From positions 1 to 64,000 of the forward strand of contig NZ_JAAIVC010000001.1 of NCBI RefSeq assembly GCF_010975005.1: a stretch of DNA of 64,000 nucleotides. Direction: 5' to 3'. The stretch comes from Caulobacter sp. 17J65-9 (GTDB lineage: Bacteria; Pseudomonadota; Alphaproteobacteria; Caulobacterales; Caulobacteraceae). The notes below the pieces were generated by a model. The model was not told the DNA's origin and searched no databases. It saw only the letters and a program-made list of their open reading frames with translations. This document shows, in pieces, positions 1 to 8,770 of this stretch. A program made the position numbers and the translations under genes. Numbering within the stretch: position 1 is the first letter of the stretch; each line of letters begins with the position of its first letter.

Positions 1-305
1 GACAGCCCTTACCGTCCTATGCCGGGATGCGTCTGACCATGGCCTCGGGAGCGCGTGGCCGAGCGCTCCCGAGGCCTGACGGGCCGCCCAAAGGGCGGCC
101 GATGCTCACCAAGCCCCTCCGCCCGGCTTGCGTCGGACGAGGTCCATGGCCTGGCCCTGCAGCCGACCAGCCCGCTCCTTGGCGAGGTCGAAGAGACGCG
201 CGCCGGGCCCGCCTTCGCGGCCCATGACCCGCGAACAGCAGGGCGTTGCGGACCAGGACCGCGAGCATCGTACGACGCTCGCGGTCCTCGGCGCACACAC
301 GCGGG
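1..305. other. Gene-free left edge
   Basis: I see no supported gene here. Open frames exist on both strands, but they are Arg/Pro/Gly-rich shadows without recognisable motifs or good ribosome sites. The stretch lies downstream of czcA, which is read leftward, and holds one strong inverted repeat, listed separately. Confidence 0.5.
41..76. repeat. Perfect 14-bp inverted repeat downstream of czcA
   Basis: The arms GGCCTCGGGAGCGC (41-54) and GCGCTCCCGAGGCC (63-76) are perfect complements with an 8-nt loop. The repeat lies 230 bp past the czcA stop. There is no T-run on either side, so it is a strong hairpin, perhaps a 3' stabiliser or factor-dependent end, rather than a textbook intrinsic terminator. 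Confidence 0.6.
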
Positions 306-3300
306 TCAATCGTCCATGCCTTCCGCAGCCCGATGCCGGACCGCCTTGGCGGCGAAGGTCGGCAAAACCAGCAGGGTCAGCGCCGTGGCGGTCAGAAGGC
401 CGCCGATCACGACGGTCGCCAACGGCTTTTGGACCTCGGCCCCCGCGCCATGGGCCAGGGCCATCGGAATAAAGCCGACGATCGCCACGAGCGCCGTGGT
501 CAGGACGGCGCGCAGGCGGCTGAAGGCCCCCTCTATGGCGGCTTCCCGCGGCGCTCGACCCGCCGTCAGCCGCTCGCGGATCGCCTGCATAAGCACCAAT
601 CCGTTCAGGGTGGCGACGCCGGAAACCGCGATGAAGCCGACCGCGGCCGAGACCGAGAACGGCATGCCCCGCAGCAGCAGTGCCAGCGCCCCGCCAACCA
701 GAGCAAGGGGCACGCAGGCGAAGACCAGGCCTGCCTCCGCGAAGGAACCGAGGGCCATGAACAGCAATACTCCGATCAGGACGAAGACGATCGGGATGAC
801 GATGCTGAAACGCTGCTCGGCGCGCTTCAAGTTCTCGAACTGACCGCCCCAGTCCAGGTAGACCCCCGCGGGCAAGTCGATGCGCGCAACCCGCGTCTGG
901 GCGTCGGAGACAAATCCGCCGAGATCACGCCCGCGCACATTGGCCTGGACCACCATTCTCCGGCTGCCGTTCTCCCGGCTGATCTGGTTTGGGCCCTCGG
1001 CGGCCTGGATGCGGGCAACCGAAGAGAGCGGCACGACGACGCCGCTGTCGGCCACGATCGGCAAGGCCGCAAGCGCCGCCGGATCGTTGCGCGCAGCGTC
1101 GGGCAGTCGCACGACGACATCGAAGCGTCGGTCGCCTTCGAAAATGCGGCCGGCCTCCGCCCCGCCAACAGCCGCCGAAACAGCCTCGCTGACGTCGGCG
1201 GCCGACAGGCCGTAGTTGGCCGCGGCGAAGCGATCCACCTTGACGGTTAGGGTGGGCAGGCCAGAAGCCTGTTCGACCCGGACGTCGGCCGACCCCGTCG
1301 TCCCGCGCAATGCGACTGCGACCTGGTCCGCCACTCGCTGAAGAGTGGCGAAATCGTCGCCGTAGACCATGACGGCCAGATCGGTGCGCACCCCGGAGAT
1401 CAGTTCATTGAAACGCAGTTCGATAGGTTGACTGAACTCGAAATTGTTGCCGATCTGCTGTCCCGCGACTTTTTCGATACGCTCGATCAACTCCTCCTTC
1501 TCCAGCTTGGGATCGGGCCAGTCCTTACGGTCCTTAAGCACGATCACGCTGTCGGAGATGTTCGGCGGCATCGGATCGACAGCCGCCTCTGCAGTGCCGG
1601 TGCGCGAAAACATGGTCTCGACCTCCGGCTGCGCCTTGATGGCGCGCTCCAGCGCCATCTGCATCGCCAGCGACTGCTCCAGAGAGGCAGACGGTACCCG
1701 AAGCGCCTGCATGGCGATGTCACCCTCGTCGAGCGTCGGGATGAATTCCCGGCCCAGTGTCACGAATGAGACCGCGCCGACCGCCAGGGCGGCCAAGGCG
1801 GAAATCAGCACGATTTTGGGCCGGGTGACCGCCGCCTGGATGGCGGGCTCGATGCGCCGGCGGGCGAAGCGCAGGATCCAAGTCTCGTGTTCGACAGGCT
1901 GACCGTCGGGGCCCAGGTGGACCGACTTGGGATCGCGCACGAGGAGCGCAGTCATGGCCGGCACGAAGGTGAAGGAGAAGATGAAGGCGCCCACGAGCGC
2001 CAACATCACGGTGGCCCCCATCGGCTGGAAGGTCTTGCCTTCCACTCCTTCCAGCATCAGCAGTGGAGCGAACACCAACAGGATGATCAGCTGGCCGTAG
2101 GCCGCTGGCTTGACCATCTGACGCGCGGACTGGACCGTTACCTCAATCCGCTCGTGTCGGGTGAGCATGCGCCCGAGCGCGGCACGCCTTTGCGTCAGCA
2201 AGAGCAGGGTGTTCTCGATGACGACGACACCGCCGTCCACCATCAGGCCGAAGTCCAGCGCGCCCAGGCTCATCAGGTTGCCGCTGATTCCAAACCGGTT
2301 CATGCCGATCACCGCGAACAGGAAGCTGAGCGGGATCATCAGGGCGGTGATCGTCGCCGCCCGGATATTGCCGAGCAGCAGGAAGAGGACGACGATCACC
2401 AGCAAAGCGCCTTCGGTCAGGTTCCGGGCCACGGTGGCGATGGTGGAGTTGACCAGCTCGCTGCGGTTCAGGACGGGAACGGCGACGATGCCGGGCGGCA
2501 GGCTGTCATCAACTTCCGCCAGCCGTTTGGCGGCAGCTTGCGCGACGGTGCGGCTGTTGCCGCCGGCGATCATCAGCGCCGTGCCGAGCACCGCTTCATG
2601 GCCGTCGCGGCTGGCTCCGCCCAGCCTCGGAGCTTGTCCGATTTCCACCGTGGCGACGTCCGCCACCCGCACCACAAGGCCGCCGCGATTGACGACGGGG
2701 GCCTGGGCGAGGTCCTCGACTGTTAGGGCGAGCGCATCGGTGCGCACGACCAGGGCTTCGCCGGCACGTTGCACATAGCCCGCCCCAGCCTGGGTGTTGG
2801 CGCGCTCGACCGCCTCCACTAGATCGCCGAGGCCGAGGCCATAGCTGGACAATCGCGCCGCATCCGGGCGGACGGCGTACTCCTTGACATAGCCGCCCAC
2901 CGTGTCGACGCCCGCAAGCCCTTCCGTGCCCCTCATCTGCGGAGCGATAATCCAATCCTGGACCGTACGCAGATAGGTGGCGCGCTGTTGGGGGGTGGTG
3001 AGCCGCGCGCCCTCGGGAGTCAGATAGACCCCACCGGCTTGCCAGCCCGGCTGGCCGGGCTTCGCCAGGTCCTTGGCGTTGAACGGCACGTAGTCGACCG
3101 TCCACATCAGCACTTCGCCGAGACCCGTGGTGATCGGGGACAGACCGGGCTCGACCCCTTCCGGCAGGCCCTCGCGGGCCGCGGCGAGGCGTTCGGCGAC
3201 CTGCTGGCGCGCGAAATAGATGTCGGTCTCGTCGGTGAAGATGGCGGTGATCTGGCTGAAGCCGTTGCGCGATAGCGACCGGGTGCTGGTCAGGCCCGGA

Positions 3301-3527
3301 ATGCCCGCGAGCGCGGTCTCCAGCGGATAGGTGACCTGACGCTCGATCTGCTCGGGCGCCAGAGCTGGGGCGACAGTGGTGATCTGCACCTGCCGGTTGG
3401 TGATGTCGGGAACCGCGTCGATCGGCAGCTTGGTCAATTCGAACAGACCGAGGCCGGCGACGAGCGCGACGGCGATGACGACGAACCAGCGGAACCGGAC
3501 CGACGCCGCTATGATGGCGTTGAACAT
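306..3527 (-). CDS. czcA: CzcA-type RND heavy-metal efflux pump
   Basis: Inner-membrane RND transporter of the heavy-metal efflux class, expected to export Co/Zn/Cd from periplasm or cytoplasm together with CzcB and CzcC. At 1073 aa it has the usual length of the family. The N-terminus has the RND start FRWFVVIAVALVAGLGL, and the TM4 region near residues 420-435 reads GALDFGLMVDGGVVVIEN. This matches the DFG...D...E proton-relay signature of CzcA/CnrA pumps rather than the Cu/Ag (CusA) version. The gene is last in a tight minus-strand czcC-x-czcB-czcA order, starting 12 nt after the czcB stop. Exact metal range cannot be told from the sequence. The long plus-strand frames opposite are shadows. 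Confidence 0.95.
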   Translation of the reverse strand: MFNAIIAASVRFRWFVVIAVALVAGLGLFELTKLPIDAVPDITNRQVQITTVAPALAPEQIERQVTYPLETALAGIPGLTSTRSLSRNGFSQITAIFTDETDIYFARQQVAERLAAAREGLPEGVEPGLSPITTGLGEVLMWTVDYVPFNAKDLAKPGQPGWQAGGVYLTPEGARLTTPQQRATYLRTVQDWIIAPQMRGTEGLAGVDTVGGYVKEYAVRPDAARLSSYGLGLGDLVEAVERANTQAGAGYVQRAGEALVVRTDALALTVEDLAQAPVVNRGGLVVRVADVATVEIGQAPRLGGASRDGHEAVLGTALMIAGGNSRTVAQAAAKRLAEVDDSLPPGIVAVPVLNRSELVNSTIATVARNLTEGALLVIVVLFLLLGNIRAATITALMIPLSFLFAVIGMNRFGISGNLMSLGALDFGLMVDGGVVVIENTLLLLTQRRAALGRMLTRHERIEVTVQSARQMVKPAAYGQLIILLVFAPLLMLEGVEGKTFQPMGATVMLALVGAFIFSFTFVPAMTALLVRDPKSVHLGPDGQPVEHETWILRFARRRIEPAIQAAVTRPKIVLISALAALAVGAVSFVTLGREFIPTLDEGDIAMQALRVPSASLEQSLAMQMALERAIKAQPEVETMFSRTGTAEAAVDPMPPNISDSVIVLKDRKDWPDPKLEKEELIERIEKVAGQQIGNNFEFSQPIELRFNELISGVRTDLAVMVYGDDFATLQRVADQVAVALRGTTGSADVRVEQASGLPTLTVKVDRFAAANYGLSAADVSEAVSAAVGGAEAGRIFEGDRRFDVVVRLPDAARNDPAALAALPIVADSGVVVPLSSVARIQAAEGPNQISRENGSRRMVVQANVRGRDLGGFVSDAQTRVARIDLPAGVYLDWGGQFENLKRAEQRFSIVIPIVFVLIGVLLFMALGSFAEAGLVFACVPLALVGGALALLLRGMPFSVSAAVGFIAVSGVATLNGLVLMQAIRERLTAGRAPREAAIEGAFSRLRAVLTTALVAIVGFIPMALAHGAGAEVQKPLATVVIGGLLTATALTLLVLPTFAAKAVRHRAAEGMDD

Positions 3528-3539
3528 ATGCGTCGCTCC

Positions 3540-4748
3540 CTAGTGGCCGTGCTCGGCCTCGCCCTTTGCGAGTTCGGCTTTCAGGAGGAAGGCGTTGGCT
3601 CCGGCGATGCGCTCGGCCCCGGTCAGCCCGCGCAGAATTTCGGTTCTGTCGCCCGCCTGCCGGCCGACCAGCACGGGCACGGCCCGGAAGCCCTCGGATG
3701 TGCGCACGAATACGACGTTGGCGCCTTCTACAGTCTGCACCGCCTCCGACGGTACGGTCAGGCTCCCGGCAGTACCGCCGGTGACGACCGAGCCGCTGAC
3801 CGCCGAGCCGGCCGGCGGCAGGCTCGCGCCCGTCGACCGGGCCCGGATGACCGTTGCGCCGCTCTTCTCACCCGCGTCGGCGGCGACGCCGGTGACGACG
3901 GCTTCGAACTCGCCGTTCGGCCCCTGCACGTGCACCTGCGAGCCGGCGTGAACCTGAGCGGCCAAGGCCGGCGGCGCGTTGAAGACGAGCTCGCCCCGGG
4001 CCGGGTTGGTGACCTCGGCGATCACCCCGCCTTGAGCCGCGAAGCCGCCCGGCCCGACCTGGACGCTGGTTACCACGCCGGTGATCGGGCTGGTGACGTT
4101 GAGGCGGCCGGAGGCGTTCGGAGAGCCCGCCGCGGACGCGCGAGCGCGCGCGGCCCGAGCAGCCGCTTCGGCGCTCAGCGCCTGGGCGTGGGACGCCTCG
4201 ACCCCCTGCCGGGCGACCACGCCCGCCTGTTCCAGGTCTCGCTCGCGCTCGTAGGCGCGGCGGGCTGCTGCGGCCGAAGCGGCGGCCGCATCGGCGTCGG
4301 CGCGGAAGGTGGCGGCATCACCGCTGACCAACACCGCCAGGGCTTGGCCGGCCCGAACCGACTGCCCGGCCGCCACCAGCACCCGCTCGACGCGCCCGCC
4401 GACCGGGGCGGCGACGGCCGCGCGTGCATCAACCATAGGCTCGACCCTACCGGCAAGCCGGGTCTCGCCGCCGCCGCCACCGGTCACCGCCACGACGGCG
4501 ATGTCCGCAGCCTGGATCTGGGCGGGCGTCAGGGCGACCACGCCCTCCTCTCCGCCGGCCTCCTCGGCATGGCCCTCTTCACCTTCTGCGTGGCCGTCCT
4601 CGCCTTCGGCGTGACCCGCTTCGCCACTCGCTTCGGCGGCGGGATTCGGCGCGGGGTGGAAGACCATGTAAAGTCCGGTCCCGCCCAGAATGACGACGGC
4701 GACGGCTCCGGCCATCAGCCAGCTCTTGTTGTTCGATGTGCGTTTCAT
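3540..4748 (-). CDS. czcB: CzcB-type periplasmic adaptor (membrane fusion protein)
   Basis: HlyD-family adaptor linking CzcA to CzcC across the periplasm, 402 aa. Residues 9-30 form a single N-terminal membrane anchor or uncleaved signal. Residues 44-65 are His/Glu-rich (repeats of GHAEGE), a metal-binding stretch common in CzcB proteins. Behind it come the barrel-sandwich and coiled-coil hairpin region (Ala-rich, residues about 130-205) and C-terminal beta domains with a GTAGSLTVPSEAV segment. Its start overlaps the stop of the 131-codon remnant upstream by four bases, and its stop is 12 nt before czcA, so the four genes are one transcription unit. Confidence 0.93.
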   Translation of the reverse strand: MKRTSNNKSWLMAGAVAVVILGGTGLYMVFHPAPNPAAEASGEAGHAEGEDGHAEGEEGHAEEAGGEEGVVALTPAQIQAADIAVVAVTGGGGGETRLAGRVEPMVDARAAVAAPVGGRVERVLVAAGQSVRAGQALAVLVSGDAATFRADADAAAASAAAARRAYERERDLEQAGVVARQGVEASHAQALSAEAAARAARARASAAGSPNASGRLNVTSPITGVVTSVQVGPGGFAAQGGVIAEVTNPARGELVFNAPPALAAQVHAGSQVHVQGPNGEFEAVVTGVAADAGEKSGATVIRARSTGASLPPAGSAVSGSVVTGGTAGSLTVPSEAVQTVEGANVVFVRTSEGFRAVPVLVGRQAGDRTEILRGLTGAERIAGANAFLLKAELAKGEAEHGH

Positions 4749-5140
4749 TGGGGCGTTCCAAACGGGGCGCGGCCTTGCAGGCGCGCGAGGTCGATTTCAG
4801 CGCGGACCCGCGCAAGGCGAGCGTCCACGGCGGCGTTTCGGGCTGCGCCGCCGCCGCGGCCGACGCTCACGAGCTCTATACTGGCCGCCCGCGCGTCCGC
4901 GGGCTTGAGGTCGACCGCAGGCTTGAGGTCGACGAACCCTTCCGCGCCGTGACCGGCGCCTTCCTCGCCGTGGCCGGCCTCAAGTTCTTCGTCCCCGCCG
5001 CCTTCGACGTGACCGTTCTGGGCAGGGGCCGTGGTGCGATCGGCGGAACGCAGGAGCTCAGCGCCTGCGAAGCCTAGACCAGCGGCCACGACGACCGCGG
5101 CGCCGGTGAGGAGCAGTTGGTTCTTGTTCTTGGTGTTCAC
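4745..5140 (-). CDS. Fusion remnant: CzcB-like head joined to CzcC-like tail
   Basis: The 131-aa frame starts with GTG two bases after the czcC stop. Residues 1-97 resemble the head of CzcB: membrane anchor 10-30, His/Glu-rich segment 43-68, then the ARAASIELVSVGRGGG segment, matching AADIAVVAVTGGGG in CzcB. Residues 105-125 (DARLARVRAEIDLARLQGRA) match the C-terminus of CzcC next door (DARLARLRSEAGLARLQGRA). The simplest reading is a tandem czcCB duplication later collapsed by deletion from inside one czcB to the end of the next czcC. An 18-bp tandem repeat (VDLKPA twice, near 4902-4933) lies in it. The frame is intact, so a small anchored metal-binding protein may still be made. Function unproven. 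Confidence 0.7.
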   Translation of the reverse strand: MNTKNKNQLLLTGAAVVVAAGLGFAGAELLRSADRTTAPAQNGHVEGGGDEELEAGHGEEGAGHGAEGFVDLKPAVDLKPADARAASIELVSVGRGGGAARNAAVDARLARVRAEIDLARLQGRAPFGTPQ

Positions 5141-5142
5141 GG

Positions 5143-6411
5143 TCAGGCTCCGTAGGCGCGGCCCTGGAGGCGGGCGAGGCCCGCTTCAGAGCGCAGGCGC
5201 GCGAGGCGCGCATCGAGGGTTCGAGCGCGCGCTTCAGCGAGCGTGCGACGGGCGTTGAGGACTTCAAGGAGGGGGAGGCGTCCGGCGTCATACCCGACGC
5301 GCGCCAGACGATAGGCCTCAGCCGCGGTCGTTTCTCCCTCGGTCGCTGCGGCCAAGCGGGTCTGCGCTGCCGTGGCCTGGGCCTGAGCGCTTCTCAGTTC
5401 TGCTTCGGCGTCCAACCGGGCTGCGTTCAGCCGCGCTTCTGCGGCCTGCAACTCGCCTTGCGCGGCGGCGGTGTTGCCCTGATTGCGATCGAACACCGGG
5501 ATCGGGGCCGAGACCCCGGCCACCAGCGCGGTCGAATCATCGCCCTGGAAGCGACGAAGTCCGAACGCGACAGTCACGTCGGGCGTCGCCCGCGTGCGCT
5601 CCATACGAACTCGCCGGGCCGCGGCTTCGCGCTCCGCCTCCGCGGCCAGGACCGCTGGGCTCGTCACCTGCGCCGCAAGCGGGGCTGCAATCTGTCCGGG
5701 GCCGTCCTGGAGCACGCTCCCGTCGAGGGAGGTAAATACGGTCGGTGAACCGGCCAGCGCGGTCAGGCGTGCAAAGGCGGTCGACCGTGCGGCCTGTGCC
5801 TCGTCGAGGTCGGCGCGAGCGGCGGAGACGGCCGCATTGGACTGCACTGCGCGAAGCTCAGCCTCGCGGCCGGCGTCTACCAGGGATCGCGCGGCGCGCG
5901 CGTCGGTTTGCGCGAGCTCCAGCCCTTCCTGGGCGAGGACAAGTCTCCGGTCGGCCGCCTCGGCTTCGGCGTAGGCCGCCGCGAGATCAAAGGCGAAGTC
6001 GGCCATAGTCTGGCGCTGGCGCGCACGGGCGAGTTCGACATCGGCCCGAGCCGCGCCGATGCGCGCGCCGCGCTTGCCGCCCAATTCGAGCGGTTGCGCC
6101 ACCGAAAGAGTGGTCTCGGCGACGGCGAAGCCGTCGAACGGCTCGCCGCCGCCGAAGTTCTCGACCTCCAGCCCGAGTTCCGGATTGGGCCGGGCCGAGG
6201 CTTGGCGGGCGCGGCCTTCGGCGGCGCGGACTTGCGCGAGGCTTTCGGCCAGGCGCGGCGAAGTGGCTTCAGCCTGCCGAAGCAGGTCAGGGAACGACGG
6301 CGCGGGCTCGGCCAGCGCGGGGGACACGAGAGCCAGGGCGGCGACGATCACGCCCAAGCTGACGCTCAGGCGGAACGACGCGCCAGGCGCGGTCCGGTAG
6401 GGGGGTGTCAC
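5143..6411 (-). CDS. czcC: CzcC-type outer-membrane channel
   Basis: TolC-like outer-membrane factor of the Czc tripartite pump, 422 aa. It starts with GTG, preceded by a good GGAGGT ribosome site. Residues 13-34 are a signal peptide ending ALA. The mature part has two long Ala/Arg/Glu-rich helical repeats typical of the OEP family (SFPDLLRQAEATSPRLAESL near 39-58; a second repeat begins about residue 230), with the conserved PNPELGLEVENFGGG strand. The next frame begins two bases after its stop. First gene of the czc unit. Confidence 0.92.
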   Translation of the reverse strand: MTPPYRTAPGASFRLSVSLGVIVAALALVSPALAEPAPSFPDLLRQAEATSPRLAESLAQVRAAEGRARQASARPNPELGLEVENFGGGEPFDGFAVAETTLSVAQPLELGGKRGARIGAARADVELARARQRQTMADFAFDLAAAYAEAEAADRRLVLAQEGLELAQTDARAARSLVDAGREAELRAVQSNAAVSAARADLDEAQAARSTAFARLTALAGSPTVFTSLDGSVLQDGPGQIAAPLAAQVTSPAVLAAEAEREAAARRVRMERTRATPDVTVAFGLRRFQGDDSTALVAGVSAPIPVFDRNQGNTAAAQGELQAAEARLNAARLDAEAELRSAQAQATAAQTRLAAATEGETTAAEAYRLARVGYDAGRLPLLEVLNARRTLAEARARTLDARLARLRSEAGLARLQGRAYGA

Positions 6412-6469
6412 GAAAGACCTCCACGGATGATGACGAAAGCGGATGCGCGCCGTCGAGGCGCGCGGCTCG

Positions 6470-6829
6470 TCACCCGCGTGGAGGCTGGTCCTGTACGGCC
6501 TGGGCCAGCCCGGTCAGCTGGTGCGGCTCGGGCGTGTCCCAATCCATGGCGTCGACAATCGGGAGGCCTCCACCGCCCGCCAGAGGCGGCGCGACGGCGG
6601 TGTGCCCGGTGCAGTGCGAAGAGCAGTGGCCGACATGGAAAATCTTGTGGATCGGGCTGCCGTCGCCGTGGTCGTGTTCCACCAGCGCGGCCTCGGCGTG
6701 AGATCCGTGCTCCGTGATCTCCGAGGCGTGGGCGGCCTGGCTCATGAGCGCGAGCAGCAAGCCGAGCACGACCGCCGCGACGGTCACGACCGCGCGCCAG
6801 CCCTTCAGCGATGCCGCTTCAGCTCTCAT
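6470..6829 (-). CDS. Small His/Cys-rich exported protein of the czc region (CzcI-like?)
   Basis: 119 aa, start ATG overlapping the stop of the transporter gene upstream by four bases. Residues 10-36 are a signal peptide or anchor (WRAVVTVAAVVLGLLLALM). The mature part carries a dense His/Cys stretch (HGSHAEAALVEHDHGDG, then HKIFHVGHCSSHCTGH at 61-76) suited to metal binding. Position between a metal transporter and czcC suggests a periplasmic metal chaperone or sensor, similar in plan to CzcI, but I cannot assign it to that family with certainty. Confidence 0.65.
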   Translation of the reverse strand: MRAEAASLKGWRAVVTVAAVVLGLLLALMSQAAHASEITEHGSHAEAALVEHDHGDGSPIHKIFHVGHCSSHCTGHTAVAPPLAGGGGLPIVDAMDWDTPEPHQLTGLAQAVQDQPPRG

Positions 6830-7464
6830 CGAGCCCCTTCCCGCGCGAGCTCGCCCCGCGCGTCCCGTATGATGGTGAACGCCGAGTGTAAAAACAACGT
6901 GGCGATTACCGCCGCGGCGACAAGGTCGGGCCAGCGTGTGGCGGTCGCCACGACCAGCCCTGCGGCGACCAGAACCGCCACGTTGCCGATAGCGTCGTTG
7001 CGCGAGTAGAGCCAGACGGCCCGGGCGGTCGCGTCGCGCCCCTGATGCTTCACCAGAAGCAGGGCGCAGGTCACGTTGACGATCAGGCCGAGGGTGCCGT
7101 AGGCGCCCATCGACAGCGCCTCGGGGTGCGTCCCGACGAAGACGCGCCATAGCACCGAGCCGGCGGTGAAGAGGCCCAGCGCGGCGAGCGCGACCCCCTG
7201 CCAGAGAGCCGCGGTTGAGCGCACGCGCGCTGACCTGCCGATCAAGACGAGGCCGACGCCGGTCGCCAGCGCGTCGCCCAGGAAGTCCAGAGCGTCCGCC
7301 TGTACGGACACGGTCCGACCGAGAACGGCGATGGTGCCCCCGATGAGGAACATGGCGCCGTTCAGAGCGACCACCAGCCAGAGCGCGCGCTTGTAGCTCG
7401 GCGAAGCGCCGTCGAGGTTCTCGACGGCGCCGCAGCAGCTGTCGTGCTTGGCTGAGCTGTTCAT
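6826..7464 (-). CDS. Cation diffusion facilitator-like transporter
   Basis: 212-aa integral membrane protein with about six membrane segments. I chose ATG 7464 (MNSSAKHDSCCGAVENLDG) because it lies just downstream of the MerR-type operator at 7482-7505; an in-frame start further up would fall inside that promoter. Conserved acidic motifs fit the CDF fold: VQADALDFLGDALATG in TM2 and YSRNDAIGNVAVL in TM5. It lacks the long cytoplasmic C-terminal domain of classic CzcD. The Cys/His head (HDSCC) may bind metal. It is clearly paralogous to the gene at 8039-8707. Substrate is presumably Zn/Cd/Co. Confidence 0.85.
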   Translation of the reverse strand: MNSSAKHDSCCGAVENLDGASPSYKRALWLVVALNGAMFLIGGTIAVLGRTVSVQADALDFLGDALATGVGLVLIGRSARVRSTAALWQGVALAALGLFTAGSVLWRVFVGTHPEALSMGAYGTLGLIVNVTCALLLVKHQGRDATARAVWLYSRNDAIGNVAVLVAAGLVVATATRWPDLVAAAVIATLFLHSAFTIIRDARGELAREGAR

Positions 7465-7481
7465 TGGCACTGCCTTACGAT

Positions 7482-7505
7482 CTCCAGCCACTGGAGGAGC
7501 AAGCG
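7482..7505 (-). promoter_or_regulatory. MerR-family operator/promoter of the first CDF gene
   Basis: The dyad CTCCAGCCACTGGAG (7482-7496) is followed on the plus strand by GAGCAAGCG. Read on the minus strand this gives a TTGCTC -35 box, then the dyad inside a long spacer, then TAAGGC as a plausible -10, the layout of ZntR/CadR promoters. The same block recurs at 8725-8748 with only the two central bases changed. Confidence 0.75.
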
Positions 7506-7533
7506 TCAAATCTGGCAGCTGCAGCTTCGGACG

Positions 7534-8013
7534 CTAGATTCCGCGGGCCTTCTTAGGTTGGCGGAAGCCCTTTCCGGACTGCCTCAAGGGCGGCAGTGAG
7601 TTGAACCGGCCTGTGATGGCCGTGTCGGTCGCTTCCAGGAAAAACGCGGCTCTCCGCGTGAACACGCTCCGGACCAGCGGCGACAGAAGCCCCTTGCAGC
7701 GGACCGCGTGACGAAGCCGGACCCCGCCCGCCGTCGGGGACAGTTCGTGGAGCTCGATGAACTGCAGGAGCCCGGGAAGGCCGAGCGCCCAAGACAGGCG
7801 TCGCATAGGGTCGAACTCAACGATTTCCAGCGGCAGTCGATGGTCCCGGTTGTCCCGGAGCCGCAGCGTACACTTGAGCTCCGCGCCCTTGGAGGCCGGG
7901 CCCTCGATCCTCACGCCAGGTCGCCAGGACGGATACCCTGGGAAATCGGTCAACAGCCGCCAGACAGCGTCGGGAGACGCCTTCAAGATCAGCTCGCTCG
8001 TCACTTCGTTCAT
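7534..8013 (-). CDS. SRPBCC (START-like) domain protein
   Basis: 159 aa. The head MNEVTSELILKASPDAVWRL followed by LLTDFPGYPSWRPG is the classic first strand/helix of SRPBCC polyketide-cyclase-like proteins; LRDNRDHRLPLEIVEFDP and the C-terminal helix (FFLEATDTAITGRF) fit the fold, which binds hydrophobic ligands. It lies between the two paralogous CDF transporters on the same strand, 25 nt after the upstream stop. Its role in metal resistance is unclear; ligand unknown. Confidence 0.8.
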   Translation of the reverse strand: MNEVTSELILKASPDAVWRLLTDFPGYPSWRPGVRIEGPASKGAELKCTLRLRDNRDHRLPLEIVEFDPMRRLSWALGLPGLLQFIELHELSPTAGGVRLRHAVRCKGLLSPLVRSVFTRRAAFFLEATDTAITGRFNSLPPLRQSGKGFRQPKKARGI

Positions 8014-8038
8014 GGCGTCCTGCGCGTGGCCCGGCAGG

Positions 8039-8707
8039 TCACTGTGCCGCCGGGCGCTGCGCGCGCCAACCGTCGCGGCGCAGTTCGTCGCTGGCCTGCC
8101 GGGTGATCAGGACGGCCGATTGCAGGAACAATCCCGCCATGACGGTCGCCACGGCCAGGTCCGCCCATTTCGTGCCCGTCCATGCGACCACGCCGGCCGC
8201 CGCCAGGACCGCCACGTTGCCGATCGCGTCGTTGCGCGAGCACAGCCAGACCGAGCGGACGTTTGCGTCGCCGTCCCGCCAGCGGGCCAGCATCACGGCG
8301 GCCGCCACGTTGACGGCCAGCGCCATCGCTCCGACCACGCCCATGGTGACCGCTTCCGGCGCGCCCTCGACGAAGGTTCGCCACAGCGAAGCGCCGAGCA
8401 CATAGATGCCCATGACCGCTAGGGTCACCCCCTTGAAGAGCGCAGCCTTGGCGCGGAACTGTAGCGCGCGTCCGATGGCCAGCAAGGTCAGGCCGTAGGT
8501 CGCGGTATCGCCCGCGAAGTCCAGGGCGTCCGCCTGCAGGGCCATGGAGCCCGCCAGTTGCCCGGCCACCGCCTCGACGGCGAACATGGCCGCGTTCATG
8601 CCCACTACGAGCCAGAGCACGCCTCTAAAGGCGCGGGACGTTCCGTCGAACACCGGGGCGGGGCCGCCGCAGCAGGCGGGCTTGTCGTGACAGGTCGCGC
8701 TGGTCAT
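8039..8707 (-). CDS. Cation diffusion facilitator-like transporter (paralogue)
   Basis: 222 aa, start ATG 8707 (MTSATCHDKPACCGG), chosen because the operator at 8725-8748 lies just upstream. About six membrane segments; motifs LQADALDFAGDTATYG and CSRNDAIGNVAVLAAAG correspond to the metal-site regions of the paralogue at 6826-7464. The N-terminus has a CHDKPACC cluster that could bind metal. It is divergent from the MerR-family gene at 8771, with only 63 bp between start codons. Likely exports divalent metal under control of that regulator. Confidence 0.85.
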   Translation of the reverse strand: MTSATCHDKPACCGGPAPVFDGTSRAFRGVLWLVVGMNAAMFAVEAVAGQLAGSMALQADALDFAGDTATYGLTLLAIGRALQFRAKAALFKGVTLAVMGIYVLGASLWRTFVEGAPEAVTMGVVGAMALAVNVAAAVMLARWRDGDANVRSVWLCSRNDAIGNVAVLAAAGVVAWTGTKWADLAVATVMAGLFLQSAVLITRQASDELRRDGWRAQRPAAQ

Positions 8708-8724
8708 GTATCGGCTTGTGCATC

Positions 8725-8748
8725 CTCCAGTGACTGGAGGAGCAAGCG
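8725..8748 (-). promoter_or_regulatory. MerR-family operator between CDF gene and merR-like gene
   Basis: The dyad CTCCAGTGACTGGAG (8725-8739) is followed by GAGCAAGCG, the same module as at 7482-7505. On the minus strand it supplies a TTGCTC -35 box and a stretched spacer containing the dyad. It lies within the 63-bp divergent gap and so can serve both the transporter and the regulator. Confidence 0.78.
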
Positions 8749-8770
8749 AGTTTTTTTTGTGGAGAAGGCG

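Noticed and set aside
246-1250. Long plus-strand open frame opposite czcA
   Set aside because: It lies fully antisense to a clear czcA and is a Gln/Arg/His-rich shadow of high-GC codon use; the same holds for 1887-2726 and 3528-4952.
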